Assembly: GCA_003762715.1 (NCBI GenBank)
Contig: RIBJ01000033.1
Coordinates: 62,001 to 126,000, forward strand
DNA length: 64,000 nt
Source of the DNA: Muribaculaceae bacterium Isolate-104 (HZI)
GTDB taxonomy: Bacteria > Bacteroidota > Bacteroidia > Bacteroidales > Muribaculaceae
Direction: 5' to 3'
Shown one piece after another: positions 51,281-59,699 of the stretch (position 1 is its first letter; every line of letters begins with the position of its first letter). Below the pieces are notes generated by a model. That model made no database searches and had not been told where the DNA came from. It saw nothing but the letters and a program-made list of their open reading frames with translations. The translations under genes and the position numbers were made by a program.

Positions 51281-52036
51281 ATGGAAACAACAATCAGCGT
51301 AAACCTGAAAATTTGGCGTCAACGTGGTCCTAAAGAGAAAGGCCAGTTCGTCAATTATCATCTCGATAACGTGTCGACAGGCAGTAGCTTCCTCGAAATG
51401 CTCGACATGCTCAACCAGCAGCTCGTCGAAAAAGGAGAGGAACCTGTGGTGTTCGACAGCGACTGCCGTGAAGGCATCTGCGGCATGTGTTCTCTTTACA
51501 TAAACGGTCATCCCCACGGCCCGGTGCAGGGCATAACAACCTGCCAGCTTCACATGCGTAAGTTCAATAACGGCGACACAATCACAATTGAGCCCTGGCG
51601 CTCTGCCGCGTTCCCTGTAATCCGTGACCTTATGGTCAACAGAAACGCTTTTGACCAGATTCAGCAGGCAGGCGGCTATGTGTCTTTCAACTGCGGCGGC
51701 GCTCCTGATGCCAACGCCACTCCTATTTCAAAAGAGGTGGCAGACGTGGCTATGGACTCCGCTACATGTATCGGTTGCGGTGCATGTGTGGCTGCTTGTA
51801 AAAACGGATCGGCAATGCTGTTCGTGTCTGCGAAAGTGAGCCAGTTCGCTCTCCTGCCCCAGGGTCAGGTTGAACGCAAGCGTCGTGCCCGTGCCATGGT
51901 ACGCAAAATGGATGAACTCGGGTTCGGCAACTGCACCAACACCGGCGCATGTGCTGCGGAATGTCCCAAAAACATTCCTCTGAGCAACATCGCACGCCTC
52001 AACCGTGAATTCATCAAAGCGAAATGCGCGGAATAA
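51281..52036 (+). CDS. frdB: Fumarate reductase iron-sulfur subunit
   Basis: Electron-transfer subunit of 251 residues. The N-terminal plant-type [2Fe-2S] site is CREGICGMC with a further Cys in GITTCQLH. Two later cysteine clusters are [14 protein letters not shown] and [15 protein letters not shown], holding the [4Fe-4S] and [3Fe-4S] centres. ATG 51281 ([16 protein letters not shown]) is the natural start; the longer frame from 51230 adds a Pro-rich non-conserved segment. The operon ends at a strong hairpin at 52067. Confidence 0.95.
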   Translation: METTISVNLKIWRQRGPKEKGQFVNYHLDNVSTGSSFLEMLDMLNQQLVEKGEEPVVFDSDCREGICGMCSLYINGHPHGPVQGITTCQLHMRKFNNGDTITIEPWRSAAFPVIRDLMVNRNAFDQIQQAGGYVSFNCGGAPDANATPISKEVADVAMDSATCIGCGACVAACKNGSAMLFVSAKVSQFALLPQGQVERKRRARAMVRKMDELGFGNCTNTGACAAECPKNIPLSNIARLNREFIKAKCAE

Positions 52037-52066
52037 TTTAGAGAATCCCACGCAGTCATAACAAAA

Positions 52067-52099
52067 CATCCCGGCAAGCCGTAATGGAGTGCCGGGATG
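52067..52099. terminator. Bidirectional terminator between frdB and the beta-lactamase gene
   Basis: A perfect 10-base-pair stem, CATCCCGGCA (52067-52076) with TGCCGGGATG (52090-52099). It is flanked by TTGTATTTTG on plus and TTTTGTT on minus, so it can stop both convergent transcripts. Confidence 0.75.
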
Positions 52100-52122
52100 T
52101 TGTATTTTGTACAGTCAGCCGG

Positions 52123-53010
52123 CTACTTCGAAATGTGGCGGCGCACAATCTCGGATATGTCTCCGATAATAGCCTCAGTGGCTTCCATGCCGGCAGGGGA
52201 GTCGGCAACAAACACAGCTATGGAGTACGATTTGCCCTCAGGTAGTTCTATGTATCCGGCATCGTTTACCGCCGATATACGTCCAGCCGGAGAAACATCT
52301 CCCGTTCCGGTCTTGTGTGCTATCAGTGTACCATCCTCAAAATCGGCGCCCGGTATTCTTGACATGCCGGTGGCGCACAGCTCCAGGTTTTGTCTCACAG
52401 CGCGCATAAAAGGAGTGGAATCTGCGAGATTGTTGCGGAAATACTCGGTAAACCGCGCCATTTCAACCGGGGTTGTCCGGTTTTTATGGCACAATGCAGT
52501 GTCAAGGTGCATATCGGCTTCGGTGTGCAATATATCAATGTCGCTGAAACCCATAGATTTTATTACGGAGTCTGCCACGGCAGTAGAGCCGATGATGTCA
52601 AACAATATGTCGCAGGCGTTGTTGTCGCTCTGAACCAGAGAATACTCCAGAAGCTCCCCGATTGGAATTCTTAGCGAAACCACCCCGTAGTGTTCGCGAA
52701 GAGGGCTGTATGTGTCACGCAAAATCATGGACGAGTCTATGCTGACCGAATCTTCCGGAACAATGCCGTTTTTGTCGCAGAAAGCAGCTACGGCAACAGC
52801 CTGTGGAAACTTGAAGACACTCTGCATCGGAAAATATTCGTCGCCGTTCACAGCCACGGTGTCATCGCCGCATATAACCGCCACTCCTATACGGCAGTTC
52901 TTTTCGGAAATATAGTTTTCAAGTTCTGATTGCAGAGAGGAGGCTCTGTGTCCGGACGAGCAGGAACCCAGAGCCGCGGCAATAAGAATCAGCAATGGAA
53001 CACGTTTCAT
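52123..53010 (-). CDS. Class A beta-lactamase, lipoprotein
   Basis: Serine beta-lactamase of 295 residues that would hydrolyse penicillins or cephalosporins in the periplasm. ATG 53010 gives a clean lipoprotein signal with lipobox LGSC (Cys17). Catalytic motifs: SVFK (Ser64-Lys67), SDN (128-130), Glu164 in HTEADM (the omega-loop general base) and KTG (233-235, in AHKTGTGD). The pattern fits the Bacteroidota subclass A2 group (CblA/CepA/CfxA type) rather than TEM. The omega loop lacks the usual LN after the glutamate, as I recall for that group. The BlaI-type operon at 12.2 kb is not adjacent. Spectrum cannot be predicted from sequence alone. Confidence 0.9.
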   Translation of the reverse strand: MKRVPLLILIAAALGSCSSGHRASSLQSELENYISEKNCRIGVAVICGDDTVAVNGDEYFPMQSVFKFPQAVAVAAFCDKNGIVPEDSVSIDSSMILRDTYSPLREHYGVVSLRIPIGELLEYSLVQSDNNACDILFDIIGSTAVADSVIKSMGFSDIDILHTEADMHLDTALCHKNRTTPVEMARFTEYFRNNLADSTPFMRAVRQNLELCATGMSRIPGADFEDGTLIAHKTGTGDVSPAGRISAVNDAGYIELPEGKSYSIAVFVADSPAGMEATEAIIGDISEIVRRHISK

Positions 53011-53045
53011 AGGCAAAGGTTGAATGGTTAATGTTGAATCGCAGA

Positions 53046-53077
53046 CAAAACTACCACAATTTTTTATTTTTGGCAAA
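53046..53077 (-). promoter_or_regulatory. Promoter of the beta-lactamase gene
   Basis: On the minus strand TTTG (53074-53077), 20-base spacer, TAGTTTTG (53046-53053), 35 bases before the ATG. Confidence 0.65.
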
Positions 53078-53114
53078 ATCGGCTCGCGCGGCGGCACACA
53101 AATGAAAAAATGCC

Positions 53115-53122
53115 TAATTTTG
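53115..53122 (+). promoter_or_regulatory. -7 box directly before the AlkD-like gene
   Basis: TAATTTTG, exact, only four bases before the ATG at 53127, so the mRNA is probably leaderless. Confidence 0.55.
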
Positions 53123-53126
53123 GAGC

Positions 53127-53861
53127 ATGGAAGATATAGCAGGCAATATAGAGCGGCAGATGACTCAGCTTGGCGATGAGGCTCAGGCGCGCCACCTCAT
53201 GCGCTTTTTTAAAACAGGAAAAGGAGAATATGGCGAGGGCGACCGTTTTCTCGGCATAAGGGTGCCGGTATCCAGAACGATAGTGCGCCAGTGGCGCGAC
53301 AAGGCTGATATGGCGGTGGTTCAAACGCTGCTCGGCTCCTGCTGGCATGAGGTGCGCTTTGTAGGGTTTCTGCTGCTTGTGGAGATATACAAAAAGATGG
53401 TCAAGGCGGGCGATGATACTGCTTCGCTAATCAGGTTTTATCTCTCGGTTATAGATCGCGGCAACAACTGGGATTTGGTGGATTTGGTAGCACCTAAAAT
53501 TCTTGGAGACCGGGTGCTGCGCTTTCCCGATGACCGAAAAATTCTTTATGACCTTGCGGAGCGTCACGGACAGTTGTGGCATCAGCGGGTGGCTGTGGTG
53601 AGCACATGGACTCTTATCCGCGAACACAGGTATGATGAGGCGCTGAACATCTGCACTCTGTATCTCGACCACCCCCATGACCTTATCCACAAGGCAAGCG
53701 GCTGGATGCTGCGGGAGATAGGTAAAAGAGGGGGCATGAGACACCTTATGGATTTTCTTGATGCCCATGCCCACCGTATGCCGCGCACAATGCTGCGCTA
53801 TGCCATAGAGAAACTGTCTGCCGAACAGCGGCAGTACTACCTGCACTATTCGGGAACGTAG
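53127..53861 (+). CDS. DNA alkylation repair protein, AlkD-like
   Basis: HEAT-like repeat protein of 244 residues related to AlkD, which removes or exposes bulky alkylated bases without flipping them into a pocket. Recognised by FFKTGKGEYGEGDRFLGIRV near the start, HEVRFVGFLLLVEIYKK and RGNNWDLVDLVAPKILG with its conserved Trp-Asp pair, followed by HDLIHKASGWMLREIGKRGG. It probably has no leader (see the adjacent box). It converges on hmuV with a 16-base overlap of the reading frames. Confidence 0.9.
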   Translation: MEDIAGNIERQMTQLGDEAQARHLMRFFKTGKGEYGEGDRFLGIRVPVSRTIVRQWRDKADMAVVQTLLGSCWHEVRFVGFLLLVEIYKKMVKAGDDTASLIRFYLSVIDRGNNWDLVDLVAPKILGDRVLRFPDDRKILYDLAERHGQLWHQRVAVVSTWTLIREHRYDEALNICTLYLDHPHDLIHKASGWMLREIGKRGGMRHLMDFLDAHAHRMPRTMLRYAIEKLSAEQRQYYLHYSGT

Positions 53862-54175
53862 ATTATATCACCGTTTTCAAGTTGGTATGCCACGCCGACG
53901 CGCTTGCCTTTGTTTGATGAGTTGTCGTTGTCCTCAGACGGGGTGTAACGGTTGATTTTCTCGCCCTCCTTGGTGATGATTTCCATATTTTCCTTACCGG
54001 GATTCTTGACCATGGTGAAGTCCTCCTGAGAAAACATCTCGGTCATGTTGTAGCGGCTCACCAGCGCAACCATAAGAGCCACGGCAAAGACCATCGCCAC
54101 ATCGAAGAGGTTGCTCACGACACTCATGGGGTCGGAGTCCTCGCGCTTTCTGAGTATGCTGCGTCTTCGTCTCAT
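53846..54175 (-). CDS. hmuV: DUF2149 protein, HmuV-like
   Basis: Small membrane protein of 109 residues, last gene of the heme operon. A basic N-terminus (RRRRSILRKRED) precedes one transmembrane helix (LFDVAMVFAVALMVALVS), and a soluble periplasmic tail of about 60 residues follows. This is the DUF2149 pattern and resembles an ExbD-type partner. It overlaps hmuU by four bases. The order receptor, chelatase-like protein, T, U, V matches the hmuYRSTUV operon described in Porphyromonas gingivalis. It likely forms a proton-channel-like complex with HmuU. Confidence 0.82.
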   Translation of the reverse strand: MRRRRSILRKREDSDPMSVVSNLFDVAMVFAVALMVALVSRYNMTEMFSQEDFTMVKNPGKENMEIITKEGEKINRYTPSEDNDNSSNKGKRVGVAYQLENGDIIYVPE

Positions 54176-54759
54176 TTCACAACGGTTTGCGCCACAAACT
54201 CAAGTATGGCAAGGTTCTTCATCGCCCAACGCTCCTTGACCTGCTGGGTCACAAAGCCTATGGCACTGACAACAAGTCCCACAACGGTGGTGGCAAACGC
54301 CACCTGCATGTTGTACGCCATCGAGGCTATATCGCCTGTGGCAAGCCCGACCAGAGCCGGTCCCATTGGAATCAATGTGCCCATAAGTCCAAGTATGGGG
54401 CCCATCTTAGTGAGTACGCGCGAGGTGCTTATGTTTTTGTCGGCTGCTATCTCGTACTCAGACAGGAGCAGATTCACCTTTGCCTCGTCATTGCCGGCGG
54501 CTACTATTTCTCTTGCGTACACGCACACAAGTGATTCTGACTTCTCCGGAATGGAGGCTTCAAATTCAGGCAGCGATTCGGCAGTCAGTGACTCAATGCC
54601 GGCATACATGATTTCGGTCGATTTCTTTATCTGGAGATATTGACCGAAAAAGGCACCTATCAGCAGAAGCGCACGCACAAAAAAGAATATAAGCAGTACA
54701 ATAACCGGAACAAGCAGCCCGGTGGAAATCCAGTAAAGGATGTTGGATATGGTATTCAT
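54172..54759 (-). CDS. hmuU: MotA/TolQ/ExbB proton channel family protein, HmuU-like
   Basis: Inner-membrane protein of 195 residues. An N-terminal helix (GLLVPVIVLLIFFFVRALLL), a cytoplasmic domain and a helical hairpin (KMGPILGLMGTLIPMGPALV, then VVGLVVSAIGFVTQQV) reproduce the TolQ/ExbB layout, with the conserved GLMGTLIPMGPAL. It probably uses the proton gradient to drive a step of heme uptake or processing. It overlaps hmuT by four bases and hmuV by four bases. Confidence 0.87.
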   Translation of the reverse strand: MNTISNILYWISTGLLVPVIVLLIFFFVRALLLIGAFFGQYLQIKKSTEIMYAGIESLTAESLPEFEASIPEKSESLVCVYAREIVAAGNDEAKVNLLLSEYEIAADKNISTSRVLTKMGPILGLMGTLIPMGPALVGLATGDIASMAYNMQVAFATTVVGLVVSAIGFVTQQVKERWAMKNLAILEFVAQTVVK

Positions 54760-55451
54760 GACAGTTTTGAAATTTTACGTTTGTTCATATATCTGTAGAT
54801 TATTGACCCTGCAAAGGCTCCGGATATGATCAGCGCCGATACTCCGGCGAGTGCGCCCCATTCCACCTCGCTTGTGCCTGCGGCGGCGGTGCGCCCGTTT
54901 ACAGTCGCCACGACTCCGAGAGCGGCAATGAGCAGGTTCACAAGAAAAATGAGTTCGGCGCGCAGCTCTGCCTCAGGGAGCAGGTATTTTGCTCCTGCTG
55001 CCGCGAGGGGAAAGAATACGGCAACTGCCCCTGCGGCGCTCCAGCCTATCAGAGCGAAATCCACTCCCGGCAGAGAAAACACAAGCTCCACCACTAAAGC
55101 GAGCAACACCGGAAATATCAGAGCGCCGGGAAACCATCCGGTTACATAAAAAGCAATCTTTTCGTTGCGTGTCAGTCTGCCGCTGCAAGACTTTGCGTAA
55201 AGAATGCAGAACGCAATCTGTACAAAAACGTCAACGGTGAGAATAACAGCAATGTCAAGCATAAGGGATGTATCGGCAAGCCAGTCAGCAATCATGGTTT
55301 TTGATTGCATGGAGGCAAAATCCACGCTGTAGCCTGTAAAAACAGCGGCTACAGCGCAGATTGCCGCTATTCCGGCTGCCTTGTGGCAGGCGAGCTTGAG
55401 TATGAAGCTCACCGCCACAAGAATCATTATTATCAGAACTACAATCTCCAT
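54756..55451 (-). CDS. hmuT: Polytopic membrane protein, HmuT-like
   Basis: A 231-residue protein with about six hydrophobic helices (VVLIIMILVAVSFILKL, MLDIAVILTVDVFVQIAFCI, ALIFPVLLALVVELVFSL and others). No catalytic motif is seen. The position between the CobN-like gene and the proton-channel gene, overlapping the latter and six bases from the former, marks it as HmuT by operon order. It could be a membrane platform of the heme-processing complex; function unproven. Confidence 0.75.
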   Translation of the reverse strand: MEIVVLIIMILVAVSFILKLACHKAAGIAAICAVAAVFTGYSVDFASMQSKTMIADWLADTSLMLDIAVILTVDVFVQIAFCILYAKSCSGRLTRNEKIAFYVTGWFPGALIFPVLLALVVELVFSLPGVDFALIGWSAAGAVAVFFPLAAAGAKYLLPEAELRAELIFLVNLLIAALGVVATVNGRTAAAGTSEVEWGALAGVSALIISGAFAGSIIYRYMNKRKISKLS

Positions 55452-55457
55452 TTCAAA

Positions 55458-58400
55458 TTACCGGTTATTCATTTTTCTGCGGCGCCGGATAATGACACCG
55501 AAGGCAATCAGTGCGACAATAACCGCCACGCCCACTATGATACCGTTTACGGTATTGACAGAGTTCGCAGAAGAAAGAGTTTCCTTCTTCATGACCATTC
55601 CGTCATTGCCGTTGACAGCTTCAGCCCGGACTTCGGCAACCGCATTACGGTATTTGTCCGCACTTTCCTTGTTTACTTTCGATGAAATGAAATCGCGGAG
55701 CTTGGCGTTGTCGCACACAAAACCTGAACATGCGGGTCCGAACTCCTCGACTATTTCCGTGTGTAGCTCGGCAAGCTGCGACAGCTGCTCTGGAGATGCC
55801 TCCCACATGCCTTTGCGGGCTGTTTCAAGCATCACGGCGGTAATTTCCTGAATGGCGGCGGGATTGACAGACTTGAAGTAGTCTTTTGTGCCAAGGTTGT
55901 GCTTGTCTGCCACATAGGTGTCGTAGATGTCGTCCCACAGTTCGTTGTCAATGACATCGGGTTTCATGACATTCCACCCATATGTGTTTCTTACAATGTC
56001 GGCAAATTTGGATGCGTCACCCGAACCGCCTTTCATCTTCTCTTTGATATAGGAGGGGTTCAGGATAGTGGTGCGGCTTTCTACTCCTATTGCTTCTTTG
56101 ACTTCCTGCATTCTGACGTTATTGCGGTTGCGGTAATCGCTCAGATAAGCCTCCGGGTCCTTGCCGGTCACATTGCGCACCGCGAGGTTCATGCCGCCCA
56201 TGAATTCATACACATGGTCGAGGCTGAGGGCTCCCCATGTGTTGCTCTGGCGCGGCTGCACCACAACGTCTGTTCTGGTAAGGGCTGCCTCAAACGCGTG
56301 TTCGCGCATCTTTTCCCAGTCTTCTTCGGAACCGTATATGGCACCCATGTTGTTCATGTATGTCTCTGCTATTTCCGATTCGTTTTCCCACCGGTCGCCA
56401 GCTTCCACCATGCCTTGTATGCCGCTTCCATAGCTTCCGTTGGCACCGCCGAACACTCTTGCCGTGCTGAGTTCACGGGCTTCGGCAGGAGGTATCCCGC
56501 TCTCCACAAGGTGATGCTCTGACTCGACTACACCTTCGCTGACATAGTTGGGATAGATGTCGTCTTTGGCTTCAGCCGCCATTTTCACAGCCCTGCTTAT
56601 GAGGAATAGGCGTGATGCGGCGAGGTCGCGAAGCTGTCCGGAAGTCTGAACCACAACATCGATTCGGCTGCGCCCCAGACTCTCCGACGGAATAAGCCGA
56701 AGGTCAGTGACTCTGCCGAACGGGTCGCGCACAGGCTCAACGCCGAGCATATACAGCACCTGTGCAATCGTGGCGCCTTCCGTTTCAATAAATTCGCTGC
56801 TCCAGAGCGTGTAGCTGACTTTGCGCGGCACAGAGTCGTTGTGGTTTTTCCGATACATTGCAAGGGTGTTGTCCGCGAGGGTCTTGCCTTTTTCCCATGC
56901 GACTGCCGACGGTGTTTCCTCGGCATTGACAGCAAACATGTTGCGACCGGTAGGCAGTATGTTCGGATTCTGTACCGGGTCGCCTCCGGAGGTGGGAGAG
57001 ATGAATCCGCCGTTCAAGGCGTTTACAATAGACCCGAGCTCTTTGGCGGGGCTTGCTGTCAGTTCATCGCGGTACACTCCTACATTGGCAAGCGCTTTCT
57101 CCACTTCGCTGACGGCGAGCGCGAATTCGATTTCCTCTTTGGAAAATTCCTTGCCCGTTGCCGGTTTTGATCCATGGGTGGAAGCGCCGGTGATGCCTGA
57201 GCCTTTACGTTTCATCGCGGCTTCCATTTTCTTTATAGCGTCCTCGCTCGCACCCATTTTTTTCGCCATTTCCAGCGCTTTGTCGGCAGACATGCCCGGA
57301 ATCATGGCGTGGGCTTTTGCAGGAGCGCGTCGCTCTGCGATTTTTGCGGTAGACGCATCTTTCCGTGCAGGCATCATGGCTCCCATGACCATCATGCGCG
57401 AAAGCATGTCCTTAGACCCTTCAATGGCGCTGAGTATTGCTCTGGCGCTGTCAAGTTCGGCGGCGGAGATTCCTGCTATGCGGCATACCGCAGCATCATC
57501 TATCGCAACATTGCCTCTCACGAGTGCGCGGGCTCTGTCACGGTATGTCGATATATTGCCTTTGCCGCCATTCAGCTTGTGAAGAGAATAAGCCACGGGG
57601 TCAATGGTCATCGCCTCTACCGTGCCGGTGATATGTTCGGTAGAGTATGGCTCGCCCAGTATGTATAAGGCACCGGTAATCTTTTCGTTTGCAAGTTCTT
57701 CGGCATAGGTTTCGATGCGCAGAATATCATCGGGGGTATATGCGGCGGATGCCGTGCTGTCAAGCCGCAGCTCGCGGTGAATGCCCAGCTCCACTGTAAA
57801 CTTCTTGACGATTTTTGCGGCGGAAACACTGTCGTTGCGAGTCGTAGCCTTGTTGTAGGCGGCTATGGCATCGGTAAGATTTTTGTATATGCCTCGGACA
57901 TTGCTTTCCATGAAAGGCGGAGTCAGATAGTTGATTACGCCGGCGTAGCTGCGGCGTTTGGCTATCATGGCTTCTCCCACGTTTGTGGTGGAGTACACAT
58001 AGAAGTGCGGCATAGTGCCTACGAGTCTGTCGCTCCAGTCATTGCTGCCGAGCGCAACCTGTTTGCGCGGTGTAAATTCGAGAGAGCCGTGGGCACCGAA
58101 GTGCATCAGGGCGTCGGCTCCGAACCCGTAGCGGGCCCAGAGATATGACGCCACATAAGAGTGAGGGGGAGCCACATCCGTACCATGTACAATCTTGAAG
58201 TCGTCGTCACCTATGCCGGCTGCAGTCTGCGGTATCAGAACCACGTTGCCGAACTGTACGCGCGCAATGGCGGCGTTGCCGTTGCTGTCAGACAGTCCGT
58301 GACCGGGAAATGCCCCGTCCACAGCGTCTATCTCTGCGCGCATGTCGGCAGACATTGCCTGCGCGCACCAGTCATTATATTCCTTTATGCCTACAAGAAC

Positions 58401-59696
58401 GGGGTTGTGCTCCTTTACAAAATCGGCTTTGGCACCGGCGGCATAGCTGTTGAAATTCTTGCCGTTTTCATTTATGATTTTTTCAAGTTCGGCGGCGTTT
58501 GCCGGGAGGTTGTCTACGGTATAGCCCTCGGCTTTGAGGCGTTTGAGCATGTTGAAGAGTGAAGGAGCCACTTCCATGCCTTCGGCAACCAGAGCGTTCT
58601 GTCCGGGCCCCTTGAAATAAAACACGGCTACTTTTTTATCTTTGTTGGGCTTAGTGCGCAGGGAGTTGTAGTTGTTCACAGTCTGCACAAACTCGTCAAG
58701 GCGTCCGGGTATCACATCCACATACGGCAGCCCGTCCTTGCCTTCGAAATGAGCGAAAAGAACGAAGGGTCTAACCGCGCCGTCAATTTCAGGTGTCACC
58801 ACACTCTGTGAAAGGAATCCGCCGTTCATACCCATTTTGTCCTCCATCCACTCGTCGTACATGCGGTTAACGTTGAGTGGAGAAAACAGAGTTATGTTAT
58901 TGCGTTCGAGGTATTCGACAACATTGTCACCCATGCGTCCGTGAGCCATGTTTATCATTGCCGAGGGGGCAACAGAGTCGGCATGACCGCGCATTATGAA
59001 CTGTTGTATCACATTGACGGGGTAGACGATGTTGCCGGTGCGTTCAAGGGCGGCGACAAGGCTGTCGGGAACTCCCATTTGCCCTGTCAGTATTATGTGC
59101 GGAGCGCTATCGTGCCATTTGCCTTGTTTCTTAAGGAAAGCCTCATATTCGGCAACCGACCCGAAGTTGAGCCCGTCATTGTCGTCGGGATAGTATATCA
59201 GAGAGGATGCCGGCACAACAGGGTCGCCGGGAGTTTCGGTAAAAAGTTTTTTGCCGTCAATGAACTTTCTGACATATCTGAGCAGATTGCGGTAGTTGGC
59301 TTTGCCGCCTGCAAGATATTGCTGCATGAACACTGCGTCGACAGAGTCAACCGACACTATATGGTTCTGAGGGTTTGTGGCTGCGGTAGTCATGACCGGA
59401 GTCCCGTTTTCGGCTGCCTTGGCGAGAGCTTCGCGCTGTTCCTCTGTTATGCGGAGCCCCATGCCGTTTACAAACACCATGTCATAGCTGCCCGCTTTGT
59501 CAAGATTTTCTACAGGAAGTTCGGAAATCTTCACAAAAGAGTTGTCGTTGGCTTTGCCTATCTGACCGAGAGCTATCGCCTGATAGTTTACAAAGGCTAT
59601 CCTGGTAGAGGCGGCGTAGCCATGCCATATTCCATACAGAATTCCCAGCACGGCAGCGCAAGCAATGGTTATGATAATGATTGATTTCTTTTTCAT
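55458..59696 (-). CDS. hmuS: CobN/magnesium-chelatase-like protein, HmuS
   Basis: Large CobN-family protein of 1412 residues, probably anchored in the inner membrane with its body in the periplasm. An N-terminal helix (about 4-25) and a C-terminal helix (about 1378-1400, followed by RRRRKMNNR) flank the CobN domain. Visible family segments are MVFVNGMGLRITEEQ, ALMHFGAHGSLEFTPRKQVA, NGGFISPTSGGDPVQNPN, RIDVVVQTSGQLRDLAASR and VFGGANGSYGSGIQG. A Met/Lys/Ala-rich insertion sits near residues 765-854. Related HmuS proteins have been reported to remove iron from heme without oxygen; the same role is likely here. It follows hmuR after three bases. Confidence 0.9.
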   Translation of the reverse strand: MKKKSIIIITIACAAVLGILYGIWHGYAASTRIAFVNYQAIALGQIGKANDNSFVKISELPVENLDKAGSYDMVFVNGMGLRITEEQREALAKAAENGTPVMTTAATNPQNHIVSVDSVDAVFMQQYLAGGKANYRNLLRYVRKFIDGKKLFTETPGDPVVPASSLIYYPDDNDGLNFGSVAEYEAFLKKQGKWHDSAPHIILTGQMGVPDSLVAALERTGNIVYPVNVIQQFIMRGHADSVAPSAMINMAHGRMGDNVVEYLERNNITLFSPLNVNRMYDEWMEDKMGMNGGFLSQSVVTPEIDGAVRPFVLFAHFEGKDGLPYVDVIPGRLDEFVQTVNNYNSLRTKPNKDKKVAVFYFKGPGQNALVAEGMEVAPSLFNMLKRLKAEGYTVDNLPANAAELEKIINENGKNFNSYAAGAKADFVKEHNPVLVGIKEYNDWCAQAMSADMRAEIDAVDGAFPGHGLSDSNGNAAIARVQFGNVVLIPQTAAGIGDDDFKIVHGTDVAPPHSYVASYLWARYGFGADALMHFGAHGSLEFTPRKQVALGSNDWSDRLVGTMPHFYVYSTTNVGEAMIAKRRSYAGVINYLTPPFMESNVRGIYKNLTDAIAAYNKATTRNDSVSAAKIVKKFTVELGIHRELRLDSTASAAYTPDDILRIETYAEELANEKITGALYILGEPYSTEHITGTVEAMTIDPVAYSLHKLNGGKGNISTYRDRARALVRGNVAIDDAAVCRIAGISAAELDSARAILSAIEGSKDMLSRMMVMGAMMPARKDASTAKIAERRAPAKAHAMIPGMSADKALEMAKKMGASEDAIKKMEAAMKRKGSGITGASTHGSKPATGKEFSKEEIEFALAVSEVEKALANVGVYRDELTASPAKELGSIVNALNGGFISPTSGGDPVQNPNILPTGRNMFAVNAEETPSAVAWEKGKTLADNTLAMYRKNHNDSVPRKVSYTLWSSEFIETEGATIAQVLYMLGVEPVRDPFGRVTDLRLIPSESLGRSRIDVVVQTSGQLRDLAASRLFLISRAVKMAAEAKDDIYPNYVSEGVVESEHHLVESGIPPAEARELSTARVFGGANGSYGSGIQGMVEAGDRWENESEIAETYMNNMGAIYGSEEDWEKMREHAFEAALTRTDVVVQPRQSNTWGALSLDHVYEFMGGMNLAVRNVTGKDPEAYLSDYRNRNNVRMQEVKEAIGVESRTTILNPSYIKEKMKGGSGDASKFADIVRNTYGWNVMKPDVIDNELWDDIYDTYVADKHNLGTKDYFKSVNPAAIQEITAVMLETARKGMWEASPEQLSQLAELHTEIVEEFGPACSGFVCDNAKLRDFISSKVNKESADKYRNAVAEVRAEAVNGNDGMVMKKETLSSANSVNTVNGIIVGVAVIVALIAFGVIIRRRRKMNNR

Positions 59697-59699
59697 CGG

